A stretch of 24,180 nucleotides of DNA, taken from Sulfurimonas sp. Lineage in GTDB: Bacteria; Campylobacterota; Campylobacteria; Campylobacterales; Sulfurimonadaceae. This document shows, piece after piece, positions 7,494 through 14,768 of the stretch (position 1 is the stretch's first letter; every line of letters begins with the position of its first letter). Location: positions 1 through 24,180 of the forward strand of contig NZ_JALOAA010000031.1 of the NCBI RefSeq assembly GCF_023229025.1, given 5' to 3'. The position numbers and the translations under genes were made by a program. The notes under the pieces are model-generated. The model had not been told where the DNA came from and did not search any database. It saw only the letters and a program-made list of their open reading frames with translations.

Positions 7494-9386
7494 CTACTCT
7501 TTTAGCATTGTATCGAGCAGTTCAAAGAGCTCAGAAGAGACCTTCTCCATCTCATCAAAATTTTCTATAATCTTATCTGAATTTTTCAGAGTTTGCTCTT
7601 GTGCATCTTTTTCAAGAAAACTAAGATTTTCATGAACTTTTTTGCTTACACTTACGCGAGGAGCCTCTAGTTTAGCAAAAGATTGTGTGCGAGCAAATCT
7701 AGCTTCTCCCTCCTCTGAGCACCACTCTCCAAGACGACACTTATCTCCGGCTTTTGAAGGCACTACATTTTTTAGAGATATTATTGAGTTATAAGCACGC
7801 GATTTAAAGAGTATCTGATCTAGTTTCGCAAGAACTATAAATATGCTATTTTCCATTCTATAGGAGAAATCAACAATTTTGGAAGAGTTTTCGCTTAGCT
7901 CTATAAGCGTATCCTCAAAACCATTAATCTTCTGCGCAGATCCCTCTACCGTTTGTTTCATATTGTCTGAGCTTGTTTGGATCTCGCTCATGTTTTGTTG
8001 AAGCGATTTAATAGATATGGAGATTTCCCCCGTAGCTTTATGGGTTCTCTCTGCAAGTTTTCTTACCTCATCTGCAACAACCGCAAATCCACGTCCATGT
8101 TCACCTGCACGTGCTGCTTCAATAGCCGCATTTAGTGCTAGGAGATTTGTTTGATCGGCAATATCTGTTATTAGCTGTATTACCGAGGTTATCTCATTTG
8201 CTTGACTAGCTATTTCGCTAATACTGTCGTTGTTGATATTTACTTGCTCATTTAGAGTATGTAGCTCGTTAGTAATATTTGTTATGTCGTTTCGTGAGTT
8301 ATCTGCTAAATCAGAAGCCTCTTTTGTTGCAGAAGTGACTGATTTTAGGTTGTTGAGATTTTCATCCAAATCAGAGATAATCATAGAGAGGGATTCAGTT
8401 ACCTTTACGCTTCTTGTACTGATTTTTGAGTTAAAGACATCTCTTTGAGCTTTTTGATGTTGAGTTTTCATAAACTCTATACTTTTTCCAACGCTCTGTA
8501 TTGCATCTACAAATTCGCCGCTCATCCCCTCTGAGGATATACGGTGAGTAAATATACCTTTAGAGGCATCCGTAATTGTAGTGTTAATTTCATGTATAAG
8601 GTTTTGTGTATGTTCAATAAGCTGGGAGAGTTCGCACCCCATAATACCGAGCTCCGTATTCCTTTCAGTTGTCGCAGCCTTGTGGCTAAAATCACCTTTA
8701 GAAACATAGCTTATAAGGGAAGTAAAATCGTTAATACCCGATATTATAGATTTTCTTATTATAGTAGCAAGTATCAACACTACAAGACCGACAAAGATAC
8801 CCGCTATCAAAGCTAAGTACTTAAAGAAATTTATTACAGTTCCTAAATCTGAAGAGTCATGCTCAAGCTCTTGTGCTTTTAGCTCCACAAGCTTTTTAAA
8901 GGACTCTCTTGAGGTGTTTGCAAAAGGGGTAAGTTCACTACTGTAATCGCTGTAGATTTTATCTTTATTCTCATTTATATTTTGCGAACTAAGAGATTTC
9001 ATCATCTTTAGCGTATTATTTAAAAAGAGCATAGTAGAGTTATTTGCCTCTTTTACTATATTGAAAGAGGGCTCTTCTCTCATAAGCTCTTCTAAGGCAT
9101 TAAAATCTCTCTGGACATCTTTAATAGTTTTGTCAAGTTTCTCTATATTTTTGTCATAGTCGCCGCCTAACATTATATCTCTTGATAGTCTGCTGACATA
9201 ATTGAGGTTTTTCTCTATTTTGAGCGTTGTTAAGCCGCCTATCATAGAGTTGTGATGAAGGTGATTATATTTTGATTCGATATACTCCATTGCCAAAAAT
9301 ATTGCTAGAGCAGCAGAAAAAACAGAGACCGTCACCATAACAATAAAGTAGTTCATCTTTTTATAGATGCTTAAATTTTTAAACAT
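7494..9386 (-). CDS. Methyl-accepting chemotaxis protein with degenerate C-terminal CZB domain
   Basis: A membrane chemoreceptor of 630 residues signalling to CheA/CheW. Helix 1 is at about 13-33, then a roughly 155-residue helical periplasmic sensor of unknown ligand, helix 2 at about 188-210, a HAMP-like linker, and the signalling domain with the conserved hairpin tip (DQTNLLALNAAIEAARAGEH, near 410-430). The C-terminus is a CZB zinc-sensing domain (about 515-595): the CRLGEW block is intact with Cys550 and the last histidine is His585, but the first ligand position is Gln524 and the third is Ser581. The start is the ATG at 9384-9386, preceded by AAGAGG six bases away; a GTG at 9431 would add 15 residues but lies at the probable promoter. 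A terminator follows in the opposing gene. Confidence 0.92.
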   Translation of the reverse strand: MFKNLSIYKKMNYFIVMVTVSVFSAALAIFLAMEYIESKYNHLHHNSMIGGLTTLKIEKNLNYVSRLSRDIMLGGDYDKNIEKLDKTIKDVQRDFNALEELMREEPSFNIVKEANNSTMLFLNNTLKMMKSLSSQNINENKDKIYSDYSSELTPFANTSRESFKKLVELKAQELEHDSSDLGTVINFFKYLALIAGIFVGLVVLILATIIRKSIISGINDFTSLISYVSKGDFSHKAATTERNTELGIMGCELSQLIEHTQNLIHEINTTITDASKGIFTHRISSEGMSGEFVDAIQSVGKSIEFMKTQHQKAQRDVFNSKISTRSVKVTESLSMIISDLDENLNNLKSVTSATKEASDLADNSRNDITNITNELHTLNEQVNINNDSISEIASQANEITSVIQLITDIADQTNLLALNAAIEAARAGEHGRGFAVVADEVRKLAERTHKATGEISISIKSLQQNMSEIQTSSDNMKQTVEGSAQKINGFEDTLIELSENSSKIVDFSYRMENSIFIVLAKLDQILFKSRAYNSIISLKNVVPSKAGDKCRLGEWCSEEGEARFARTQSFAKLEAPRVSVSKKVHENLSFLEKDAQEQTLKNSDKIIENFDEMEKVSSELFELLDTMLKE

Positions 9387-9433
9387 AGAAAACCTCTTAG
9401 TTTTAGTAATTTTTCGAGATAAAAAAATCACAT

Positions 9434-9439
9434 TTTATA
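9434..9439 (-). promoter_or_regulatory. Candidate -10 box for the chemoreceptor gene
   Basis: TATAAA on the minus strand about 48 bases before the ATG at 9386. This suggests the receptor can be transcribed separately from the membrane protein gene upstream. Confidence 0.35.
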
Positions 9440-9473
9440 CTAAAAAGTTTAAATGGTCCCTTAAGATATAAGT

Positions 9474-9890
9474 TTATAGAAACATAAATTGAGAGAGAAG
9501 GATTATTACGACAACTAGGCTAAAGGGGAAGAAGTGACTCTTAAAAACCCATGGGTCAATTTTAAAGAGTTTTTGATTAATTCCTCTTAGTCCTAGCCAA
9601 GAACCTAAAAATGCTTTTATTGCAAGAAGAGTTTGAAAATAGGAGAGTGAGCCACCTTCAATTTTGCCAAAAATTTGAGTAATAAGGTACAAGCCGCTAG
9701 CAACCGCTACCATTAGAGCGTAAGGTACAACTTTTCTTACATGAATCATAATGGCTTCTCTAGCCTTTGCTTGCTCATCATCGCTTAGCGTTTGATTCAT
9801 CTTAGATAAAAATAGTATATCAACAAAGAGAAAGCCGCCATAAATAAAAACAGAAAAGATATGGATGGTATGAATAATTGTATAAGTGAT
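9474..9890 (-). CDS. Four-helix membrane protein (CopD/HemJ/DUF2269-like) with apparent ATC start
   Basis: A small inner-membrane protein related in layout to the one at 1056-1499. The first ATG (9798-9800) would remove the first helix and has no Shine-Dalgarno. The frame stays open upstream and encodes a further helix (IHTIHIFSVFIYGGFLFVDI) that matches helix 1 of the paralogue, with histidines and an aspartate at the same places. Just before that helix is a strong AAAAAAGGAG, and five bases after it, where the start codon should be, stands ATC (9888-9890). No ATG, GTG or TTG exists in frame between the upstream stop (9948-9950) and 9800. Starting at ATC gives 138 residues and four helices. 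It is either a rare non-AUG start, a start-lost gene or a sequence error. It is the upstream neighbour of the chemoreceptor. Confidence 0.65.
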   Translation of the reverse strand: MTYTIIHTIHIFSVFIYGGFLFVDILFLSKMNQTLSDDEQAKAREAIMIHVRKVVPYALMVAVASGLYLITQIFGKIEGGSLSYFQTLLAIKAFLGSWLGLRGINQKLFKIDPWVFKSHFFPFSLVVVIILLSQFMFL

Positions 9891-9941
9891 GGGAGCTCCT
9901 TTTTTACGAATTTTAACATAAATTGCTACAAAGATATTTGT

Positions 9942-9947
9942 TTTATA
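9942..9947 (-). promoter_or_regulatory. Candidate -10 box for the four-helix membrane protein
   Basis: TATAAA on the minus strand. A transcript start near 9935 would leave a leader of about 45 bases carrying the strong Shine-Dalgarno at about 9896-9905, which agrees with a start near 9890. Confidence 0.35.
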
Positions 9948-10001
9948 TCAATTAAACACTACTGTAAAAATAAAAATAATTTTCACTTTAAGATATTTTT
10001 G

Positions 10002-10007
10002 TATAAT
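10002..10007 (+). promoter_or_regulatory. -10 box for gdhA
   Basis: Perfect TATAAT preceded by G, 33 bases before the gdhA ATG; AAGGAC serves as ribosome binding site about six bases before the start. Confidence 0.55.
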
Positions 10008-10039
10008 CTGCTTTTTAATTAGCCAAAATAAGGACATTT

Positions 10040-11395
10040 ATGGACATATCTCAAGAAAATATGAAGAAAAATTTAGTTGGAGATTGTGCACAGAATAATG
10101 TTTTTTTTCAAGCTGTTCAAGAGGTGCTCTACTCGATATCTCCACTTCTAAACTCTGATGATAAATATAATAGATATGCAATTTTAGAGAGATTAATAGT
10201 ACCGGATAGAGTTATAAAGTTTAAAATAAGCTGGCTTGATGATAACAACAACATAAGAGTAAATACCGGCTACAGAGTACAATTTAATAACGCTCTTGGG
10301 CCATATAAAGGGGGACTCCGTTTTCACCCAAGTGTAAATGAGGGTATTTTAAAGTTTTTAGCATTTGAGCAGATTTTAAAAAATTCGCTTACAGGATTGC
10401 CGATAGGCGGTGCAAAAGGCGGGAGTGATTTTGACCCAAAAGGCAAGAGTGATTTTGAGATAATGAAGTTTTGTTCAGCTTTTATGACAGAGCTTCATAA
10501 GTATATAGGACCTCGCATAGATGTTCCTGCCGGCGATATCGGAGTCGGAGCAAGGGAGATAGGGTATCTTTTTGGAGAGTATAAAAAAATAACATCATCT
10601 TACGATGGTGTTTTAACAGGCAAACCATATATGTTTGGGGGTTCTTTAATGCGACCCGAGGCTACGGGTTACGGTGTTGTGTATTTTACACAGAAGATGT
10701 TGGAGTTAGAAAAAAAAGAGAGCTTGGTAGGAAAGATCTGCGCCGTAAGCGGAGCCGGAAAAGTTGCACTACATGTTATTGAGAAGCTCCTGCAAATAGG
10801 AGCGATTCCTGTTACATGTAGCGATTCAAGAGGTATGATATATGATCGTAGGGGAGTTGATTTGCCGCTATTAAAAGAGCTTAAACTTCAAAACAGAGCC
10901 TCGCTAGAGCGCTACTTAGAGTTTCACCCCGATGCTAAATATACTCCGGTTAGTGACTATGAAGATGGTGAGCGTGCCGTGTGGAATATTCAATGTTATG
11001 CAGCATTTCCATGTGCAACTCAAAATGAGTTGAGCGAAGCAGATGCTAAAAACTTAATAACAAATGGTTGTGTAAGTGTAAGTGAAGGGGCAAATATGCC
11101 ATCAACTCATGAAGCAATAGACTCTTTTTTAAATCACAATATATGTTTTGCTCCGGCAAAAGCAGCAAATGCCGGAGGTGTGGCAGTTAGTGAGTTTGAG
11201 ATGAGTCAAAATGCCTCTATGCAGAGATGGGATTTTGATAAAATTGATGAGAAACTAAAGCTTATTATGGAGCAGATTTGTAAAAGAGTTGCGCTTACCG
11301 CTAAAGATTACGGGGTTGAGGGAAATTATGTTGACGGTGCAAATATTGCAGGATTTAAAAAAGTCGCAGATGCCATGATTGCGGAGGGTATATAA
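10040..11395 (+). CDS. gdhA: Glutamate dehydrogenase, probably NADP-dependent
   Basis: Cytoplasmic enzyme that makes glutamate from 2-oxoglutarate and ammonia with NAD(P)H, a main entry of nitrogen. At 451 residues it has the length of the hexameric GdhA class. Substrate residues are in place: GPYKGGLRFHP with Lys90, GGAKGG with catalytic Lys126, and PAGDIGVG with Asp166. The Rossmann domain begins near residue 228 with AVSGAGKVALH. The sequence GGAKGGSDFDPKGKSD is typical of NADP-linked bacterial enzymes, so NADP is inferred rather than proven. It has its own promoter and appears to be a single-gene unit; no clear terminator separates it from the torD-like gene 95 bases downstream. Confidence 0.95.
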   Translation: MDISQENMKKNLVGDCAQNNVFFQAVQEVLYSISPLLNSDDKYNRYAILERLIVPDRVIKFKISWLDDNNNIRVNTGYRVQFNNALGPYKGGLRFHPSVNEGILKFLAFEQILKNSLTGLPIGGAKGGSDFDPKGKSDFEIMKFCSAFMTELHKYIGPRIDVPAGDIGVGAREIGYLFGEYKKITSSYDGVLTGKPYMFGGSLMRPEATGYGVVYFTQKMLELEKKESLVGKICAVSGAGKVALHVIEKLLQIGAIPVTCSDSRGMIYDRRGVDLPLLKELKLQNRASLERYLEFHPDAKYTPVSDYEDGERAVWNIQCYAAFPCATQNELSEADAKNLITNGCVSVSEGANMPSTHEAIDSFLNHNICFAPAKAANAGGVAVSEFEMSQNASMQRWDFDKIDEKLKLIMEQICKRVALTAKDYGVEGNYVDGANIAGFKKVADAMIAEGI

Positions 11396-11448
11396 GAGGT
11401 AAATTTGCTTTAATCATTTACCCTAACCATAGATTTAGACTTTTGCGA

Positions 11449-11454
11449 TAGAAT
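11449..11454 (+). promoter_or_regulatory. Candidate -10 box for the torD-like operon
   Basis: TAGAAT, one base from consensus, 37 bases before the ATG at 11491. No strong Shine-Dalgarno follows. Confidence 0.35.
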
Positions 11455-11490
11455 TACAGCTTAAAAAATTAATACAAAGAACAAAATAAT

Positions 11491-12108
11491 ATGCAAAATA
11501 CAAAAGCAAGAGCCAATATTTACGCACTTCTATCTCGTGTACTACTACAAGAGTTAGATGAAGAGATGTTGCAAACAATAAAAAGCGATGAAAATATTTT
11601 AGATTTTTTCCCGACTTTAAAAGAGTGGAAGCCGTTTAATGAGGTAAGCAACACTAAACTTTTAGAAGAGTATTTAAATCCTGATTTTGTAAACCTCTCT
11701 CTTTTGCATCTAATTCCTTATGAAACTTTTTATATAAGAGAAGATCAAAAGATAGAGACAGGCGGTGCTAATCCGGTAACAGATATGTATAGTGCATATA
11801 ATTTTATGGTTGATTTTGAAGTTGCACGTACAATCTCTGCAGACCACATCGGTGTTGAACTTGAGTTTATGCATCATCTGGCAGAGGCAGAGCTAAAAGC
11901 TCTCTTAGAGAGTGATAAAGAAGCGGTAAAAGAGCTCAAAGAGATTCAAAGTGAGTTTTTAAACAAGCATCTTTTAAAGTGGGCTCCTATGTATCTCATA
12001 AATGTTAAATTTGAAGCTAGGACACCTCTTTATTATGACGCGGCTGATATGGCTTTGGAGTTTATTCTTAGCGATAATGAGTATTTAGCCAAGGAGCTTA
12101 ATCTTTAA
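11491..12108 (+). CDS. TorD/DmsD-family molybdoenzyme chaperone
   Basis: A 205-residue cytoplasmic all-helical chaperone of the TorD family, which binds molybdopterin enzymes or their twin-arginine signal peptides during cofactor loading and export. The family signature is visible as DHIGVELEFMHHL at residues 118-130, and the PYETFYIREDQK stretch near 76-87 fits the loop before it. The stop is directly followed by the ATG of the polyferredoxin at 12109, so the two are translated together. No molybdoenzyme gene lies in the window, so the client must be encoded elsewhere; formate dehydrogenase is a reasonable guess from how such gene pairs occur in this phylum. Confidence 0.85.
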   Translation: MQNTKARANIYALLSRVLLQELDEEMLQTIKSDENILDFFPTLKEWKPFNEVSNTKLLEEYLNPDFVNLSLLHLIPYETFYIREDQKIETGGANPVTDMYSAYNFMVDFEVARTISADHIGVELEFMHHLAEAELKALLESDKEAVKELKEIQSEFLNKHLLKWAPMYLINVKFEARTPLYYDAADMALEFILSDNEYLAKELNL

Positions 12109-13215
12109 ATGATACAACTCAAAGCTAGTCGTTGTGTCCGCTCTCTCTCAAAGGAGAGTGAGTGTAACAAATGTGAACTTATCTGCCCGACCGAGGCTAT
12201 TGTAGTCGGGAGTAATCCACTCCCTGCAATCAACTTTTCTGCATGTGTAGGGTGCGGCGCATGTGATGCCGTGTGTCCTAACGAAGCACTTTTTTTGGAT
12301 GATTTTAATCCTACCGATTTCTTCTTTAGTTTTATAGAAGATAGCGATAATCTTATCTCATGTAGAAAAAATGTCCCTTGTATAGCGGCTCTAAATATTG
12401 AAAATATTATATCAATGGCTCTTCTTAAAAAAGAGATTATCTTTGATATGGGGCATTGCAATGAGTGTGCAATAGCTCATAAATGCAAGCCAGAGATAGA
12501 GAAAAATCACGAAGAAGCTCTCTATATACTCGAAGCTATGCAGAGCAGTGCCGTGATAAAACTCGAAGATGTGAAGTACGAAAAAGTAGAGTCAACTCAA
12601 GCCCAAAGTAGTAACAGAAGAGAGTTTTTCAGTAAAGTAAATTTAGCAGGTGCTGTTAAAACAAAACATGCGTTTGAAAAAGAGATACAAAAAGCCACAG
12701 ATGAGTTAGTTGAGCATACTCTGCAAAAAAGCGATATTGCACTTTTAAAACAAAAACGCATAACAGATAGAAGAAAGCTCTTCTTTACCGCCGCTAAAAG
12801 AGTTCAAAAGCCCTCTATTTACCACATTATAGAAGCGGATGAACTAACGTTTACATCAATGAAAGAGATAAACAGCGATACATGTACCGCATGTCAGATG
12901 TGTTACAGGGTCTGCCCTAGCGGTGCACTTAGTTCAGATATAAAAAACTCTAAGATAGATTTTGACCCTTTTTTATGTATAAAGTGTCATATATGTCATG
13001 ATGTATGCGAGCCTGAGGCTATTACTCTGGCTCCCACATATAGAGTTAAAGAGTTTTTTGAGCCGGAGGTTCATAACTTAATAAAGTTCAATGTAAGAAG
13101 ATGTGATGAGTGTAATGTCATATTTAGTTCAAACTCCAATGATAGGTTGTGCTACAGATGTAAAGCAGAGGAAGAGGAGGTTAGAGAGCTTTGGGGAATA
13201 AAAGGAGATATATAA
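12109..13215 (+). CDS. Cytoplasmic polyferredoxin with four [4Fe-4S] motifs and a C-terminal zinc-ribbon-like motif
   Basis: A 368-residue iron-sulfur protein without signal peptide or membrane segments, likely an electron carrier or cofactor-assembly partner for the enzyme served by the TorD-like neighbour. Cysteine sets in order: C9, C19, C22, C26-Pro (unusual first spacing); C46, C49, C52, C56-Pro; isolated C85 and C91; C117, C120, C126; C259, C262, C265, C269-Pro; C290, C293, C296, C300; and a zinc-ribbon-like CDEC...CYRC at 332-351. Thus four [4Fe-4S] clusters in two ferredoxin halves are expected, separated by about 130 residues of helical linker. In the linker is NRREFFSK (169-176), which looks like a twin-arginine motif but is internal. 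It abuts the torD-like gene with no gap, and the next gene begins one base after its stop. Confidence 0.88.
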   Translation: MIQLKASRCVRSLSKESECNKCELICPTEAIVVGSNPLPAINFSACVGCGACDAVCPNEALFLDDFNPTDFFFSFIEDSDNLISCRKNVPCIAALNIENIISMALLKKEIIFDMGHCNECAIAHKCKPEIEKNHEEALYILEAMQSSAVIKLEDVKYEKVESTQAQSSNRREFFSKVNLAGAVKTKHAFEKEIQKATDELVEHTLQKSDIALLKQKRITDRRKLFFTAAKRVQKPSIYHIIEADELTFTSMKEINSDTCTACQMCYRVCPSGALSSDIKNSKIDFDPFLCIKCHICHDVCEPEAITLAPTYRVKEFFEPEVHNLIKFNVRRCDECNVIFSSNSNDRLCYRCKAEEEEVRELWGIKGDI

Positions 13216-13216
13216 A

Positions 13217-14014
13217 ATGATGAACAACGGTAATGAGATATCTCATCATACAAAACTTTACGGTTTTATAGGGGAGTACGCAGGGCAAAGCAGTATCTCG
13301 GCAACACTAAATAAACTCTTTAAGTTAAATAATAAAGATGCAATGATGATACCGATGAATATACGTGAAGATGACTTTTTCTTTACGGTTGCCAATATGA
13401 AAAAATCTCATGTAAACGGTGCTTTAATATCGGGTGAATACATCAAGAGCGTTGTGGAGATTTTAGATGAGGCAAGCGAAGCAGTCAAACACTCAGGAGT
13501 ATGCGATATTGTGCTAAGAGACGGTCAAACTCTTCTAGGCGATATTTTGGGCATGAGAGTATTGGTAAAGTTCTTAAAAGAGAAAAACTGTAAGAGGGTG
13601 GCTCTTCTTGGAGTAGGTGCTAGAGCTAAAGCGTTTTGCTATTTTGCAGAGGGTTTTGAATTAGGATACTTCAATGATGATATAGAGAAGCTTATGCTTT
13701 TTACCAAGGAGATAAAAGAGGTAGATGCTGACATAAATCGCATAGCAGAGGGGATGGAGATAGATTTTTCATCTTATGACGCAGTTATTGATTTTAGTGA
13801 TTTTAGTGCTTTAGCTATGGTAAATAAATTAAGTGATATAAATTTGGATATGAAACAAAAAAAAGAGTTCTCACCGCTTAAGATAAGAGCGCATGAACTC
13901 GGAGCACCATATCTAGGATTTGATGATATGCTACATGAGTTCTCAGAAGCTGTTTTTGACTTTTTAAAAGAGAGAAAACATCTAGAGCATGACAAAAGTG
14001 ATATGAGATTTTAA
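13217..14014 (+). CDS. Shikimate-dehydrogenase-like (AroE fold) protein lacking catalytic residues
   Basis: A 265-residue protein whose plan follows AroE: an N-terminal substrate domain opening with LYGFIG (14-19), a serine stretch QSSIS (24-28) where AroE has its SxS, and a Rossmann domain with LLGVGARAKA (130-139) for NAD(P) binding. The key catalytic elements are missing: the lysine of the NVTIPxK motif is replaced (HVNGALISGEY, 65-75), and the NTD motif with the catalytic aspartate is reduced to LLGDILG. It is therefore unlikely to be the biosynthetic shikimate dehydrogenase. It is third in the operon after the TorD-like chaperone and polyferredoxin, one base from the latter, with AAGGAG upstream. 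Two adjacent ATG codons (13217, 13220) are both possible starts. Fold assignment is by motif reading only. Confidence 0.7.
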   Translation: MMNNGNEISHHTKLYGFIGEYAGQSSISATLNKLFKLNNKDAMMIPMNIREDDFFFTVANMKKSHVNGALISGEYIKSVVEILDEASEAVKHSGVCDIVLRDGQTLLGDILGMRVLVKFLKEKNCKRVALLGVGARAKAFCYFAEGFELGYFNDDIEKLMLFTKEIKEVDADINRIAEGMEIDFSSYDAVIDFSDFSALAMVNKLSDINLDMKQKKEFSPLKIRAHELGAPYLGFDDMLHEFSEAVFDFLKERKHLEHDKSDMRF

Positions 14015-14103
14015 CAAAGTTCTTGCATAGCTTTGTTTGCCTCAAGGAGGCAATCTTCAGTGCCATAGCGGCTAGCGAAGTCAAAGGGACGAGTTCCTTT
14101 GAC
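14013..14103 (+). repeat. Three consecutive hairpins after the AroE-like gene
   Basis: Three perfect inverted repeats follow one another: AACAAAG/CTTTGTT (14013-14019 with 14031-14037, overlapping the stop codon), TTGCCTC/GAGGCAA (14037-14043 with 14047-14053, 3-base loop), and GTCAAAGG/CCTTTGAC (14080-14087 with 14096-14103). They precede the intrinsic terminator at 14112. They may protect the 3' end of the operon mRNA or be a small mobile repeat. Confidence 0.55.
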
Positions 14104-14111
14104 GGACAAAT

Positions 14112-14136
14112 AAATGGAGGGCTTCCTTCATTTTTT
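14112..14136 (+). terminator. Intrinsic terminator of the torD-polyferredoxin-aroE-like operon
   Basis: A nine-pair stem (AAATGGAGG with CCTTCATTT, one G-U pair) with loop GCTT runs into six Ts in all, some of them paired. It ends 22 bases before the next ATG. Confidence 0.65.
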
Positions 14137-14158
14137 GCAAAAAAATTAAGGAAAAGAA

Positions 14159-14662
14159 ATGAACCAAGACGATTTAAGTGATTTAAGAGCAGAGTTTGAC
14201 AAGTTTGTAAAAGATAGCTGTTCAGTAGACCCGGAGGATTTAAAAAACAACCCTGACGTGGGCGACAAAGAGGATGAGGAGCCGGTTCCGCAGTTTGTTG
14301 ATGCCCTTACATCCAAACTTTTGGCACCGGCAATAAGCGGAGTTTATCTCTCAAGGTTAGATATAAAGAGAATTGCAGAAGCGATAGAGGAGTCGCTTCC
14401 TATAAAAGAGCGTATAAAGATGATTAGATCTCTTTTTAGGCACACAAACTCTAAAAAATATTTAGAGGATGCTTTTGGCGAGATAAATAAGCATATAAAT
14501 GGACGAATTTTGCTGTATCAAGAGTTAGGTGAAGCATTTGGCAAATCAAAGCCAATTTTTGATGAGCATATTAATAAGGCTGAAAAAACTATGAAGATGC
14601 TTACGCAGATTATAGAAGATTTTGAAGAGATAGAGCCATCATCCGACCCCCTATTTATCTAA
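14159..14662 (+). CDS. Protein of unknown function, 167 residues, acidic N-terminus
   Basis: I do not recognise this protein. The first 45 residues are strongly acidic and probably disordered (rich in Asp, Glu and Pro, one cysteine at 20). The rest is helical and amphipathic, with no membrane segment or signal peptide. The AAGGA about nine bases before the ATG, matching codon use and a separate terminator on the upstream side support a real single-gene unit. An upstream promoter is not obvious among the hairpins before it, so readthrough from the preceding operon is possible. A two-hairpin repeat element follows the stop. Confidence 0.65.
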   Translation: MNQDDLSDLRAEFDKFVKDSCSVDPEDLKNNPDVGDKEDEEPVPQFVDALTSKLLAPAISGVYLSRLDIKRIAEAIEESLPIKERIKMIRSLFRHTNSKKYLEDAFGEINKHINGRILLYQELGEAFGKSKPIFDEHINKAEKTMKMLTQIIEDFEEIEPSSDPLFI

Positions 14663-14671
14663 AACAAAAAT

Positions 14672-14727
14672 AGCGAAGCATTTGCTTCGTTGCTACATTC
14701 GTCAAATACTATAGTATCCTTCCTCAT
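14672..14727 (+). repeat. Two-hairpin intergenic element, copy A
   Basis: First hairpin CGAAGC/GCTTCG (14674-14679 with 14684-14689, extendable by a G-U and an A-T pair), second hairpin around the palindrome ATACTATAGTAT (14706-14717). The 47 bases 14681-14727 match 21275-21321 at 37 positions without gaps. It lies between convergent genes, like copy B. Confidence 0.7.
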
Positions 14728-14768
14728 TTTTAGTTTTATATTTTAATTTTTGGTAAGCAACTTGAATT

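Noticed and set aside
11398..11422. GGTAAAT/ATTTACC inverted repeat after gdhA as a terminator
   Set aside because: Seven AT-rich pairs with an 11-base loop and no following T-run; too weak to call.
12105..12461. 118-codon minus-strand frame over the polyferredoxin start
   Set aside because: The overlapping plus-strand protein has clear iron-sulfur motifs in this region; the antisense product resembles nothing.
14080..14103. Third copy of the two-hairpin element
   Set aside because: It shares only the short GACGAGTT with the reverse complement of the element and lacks the rest, so it is treated as a different structure.
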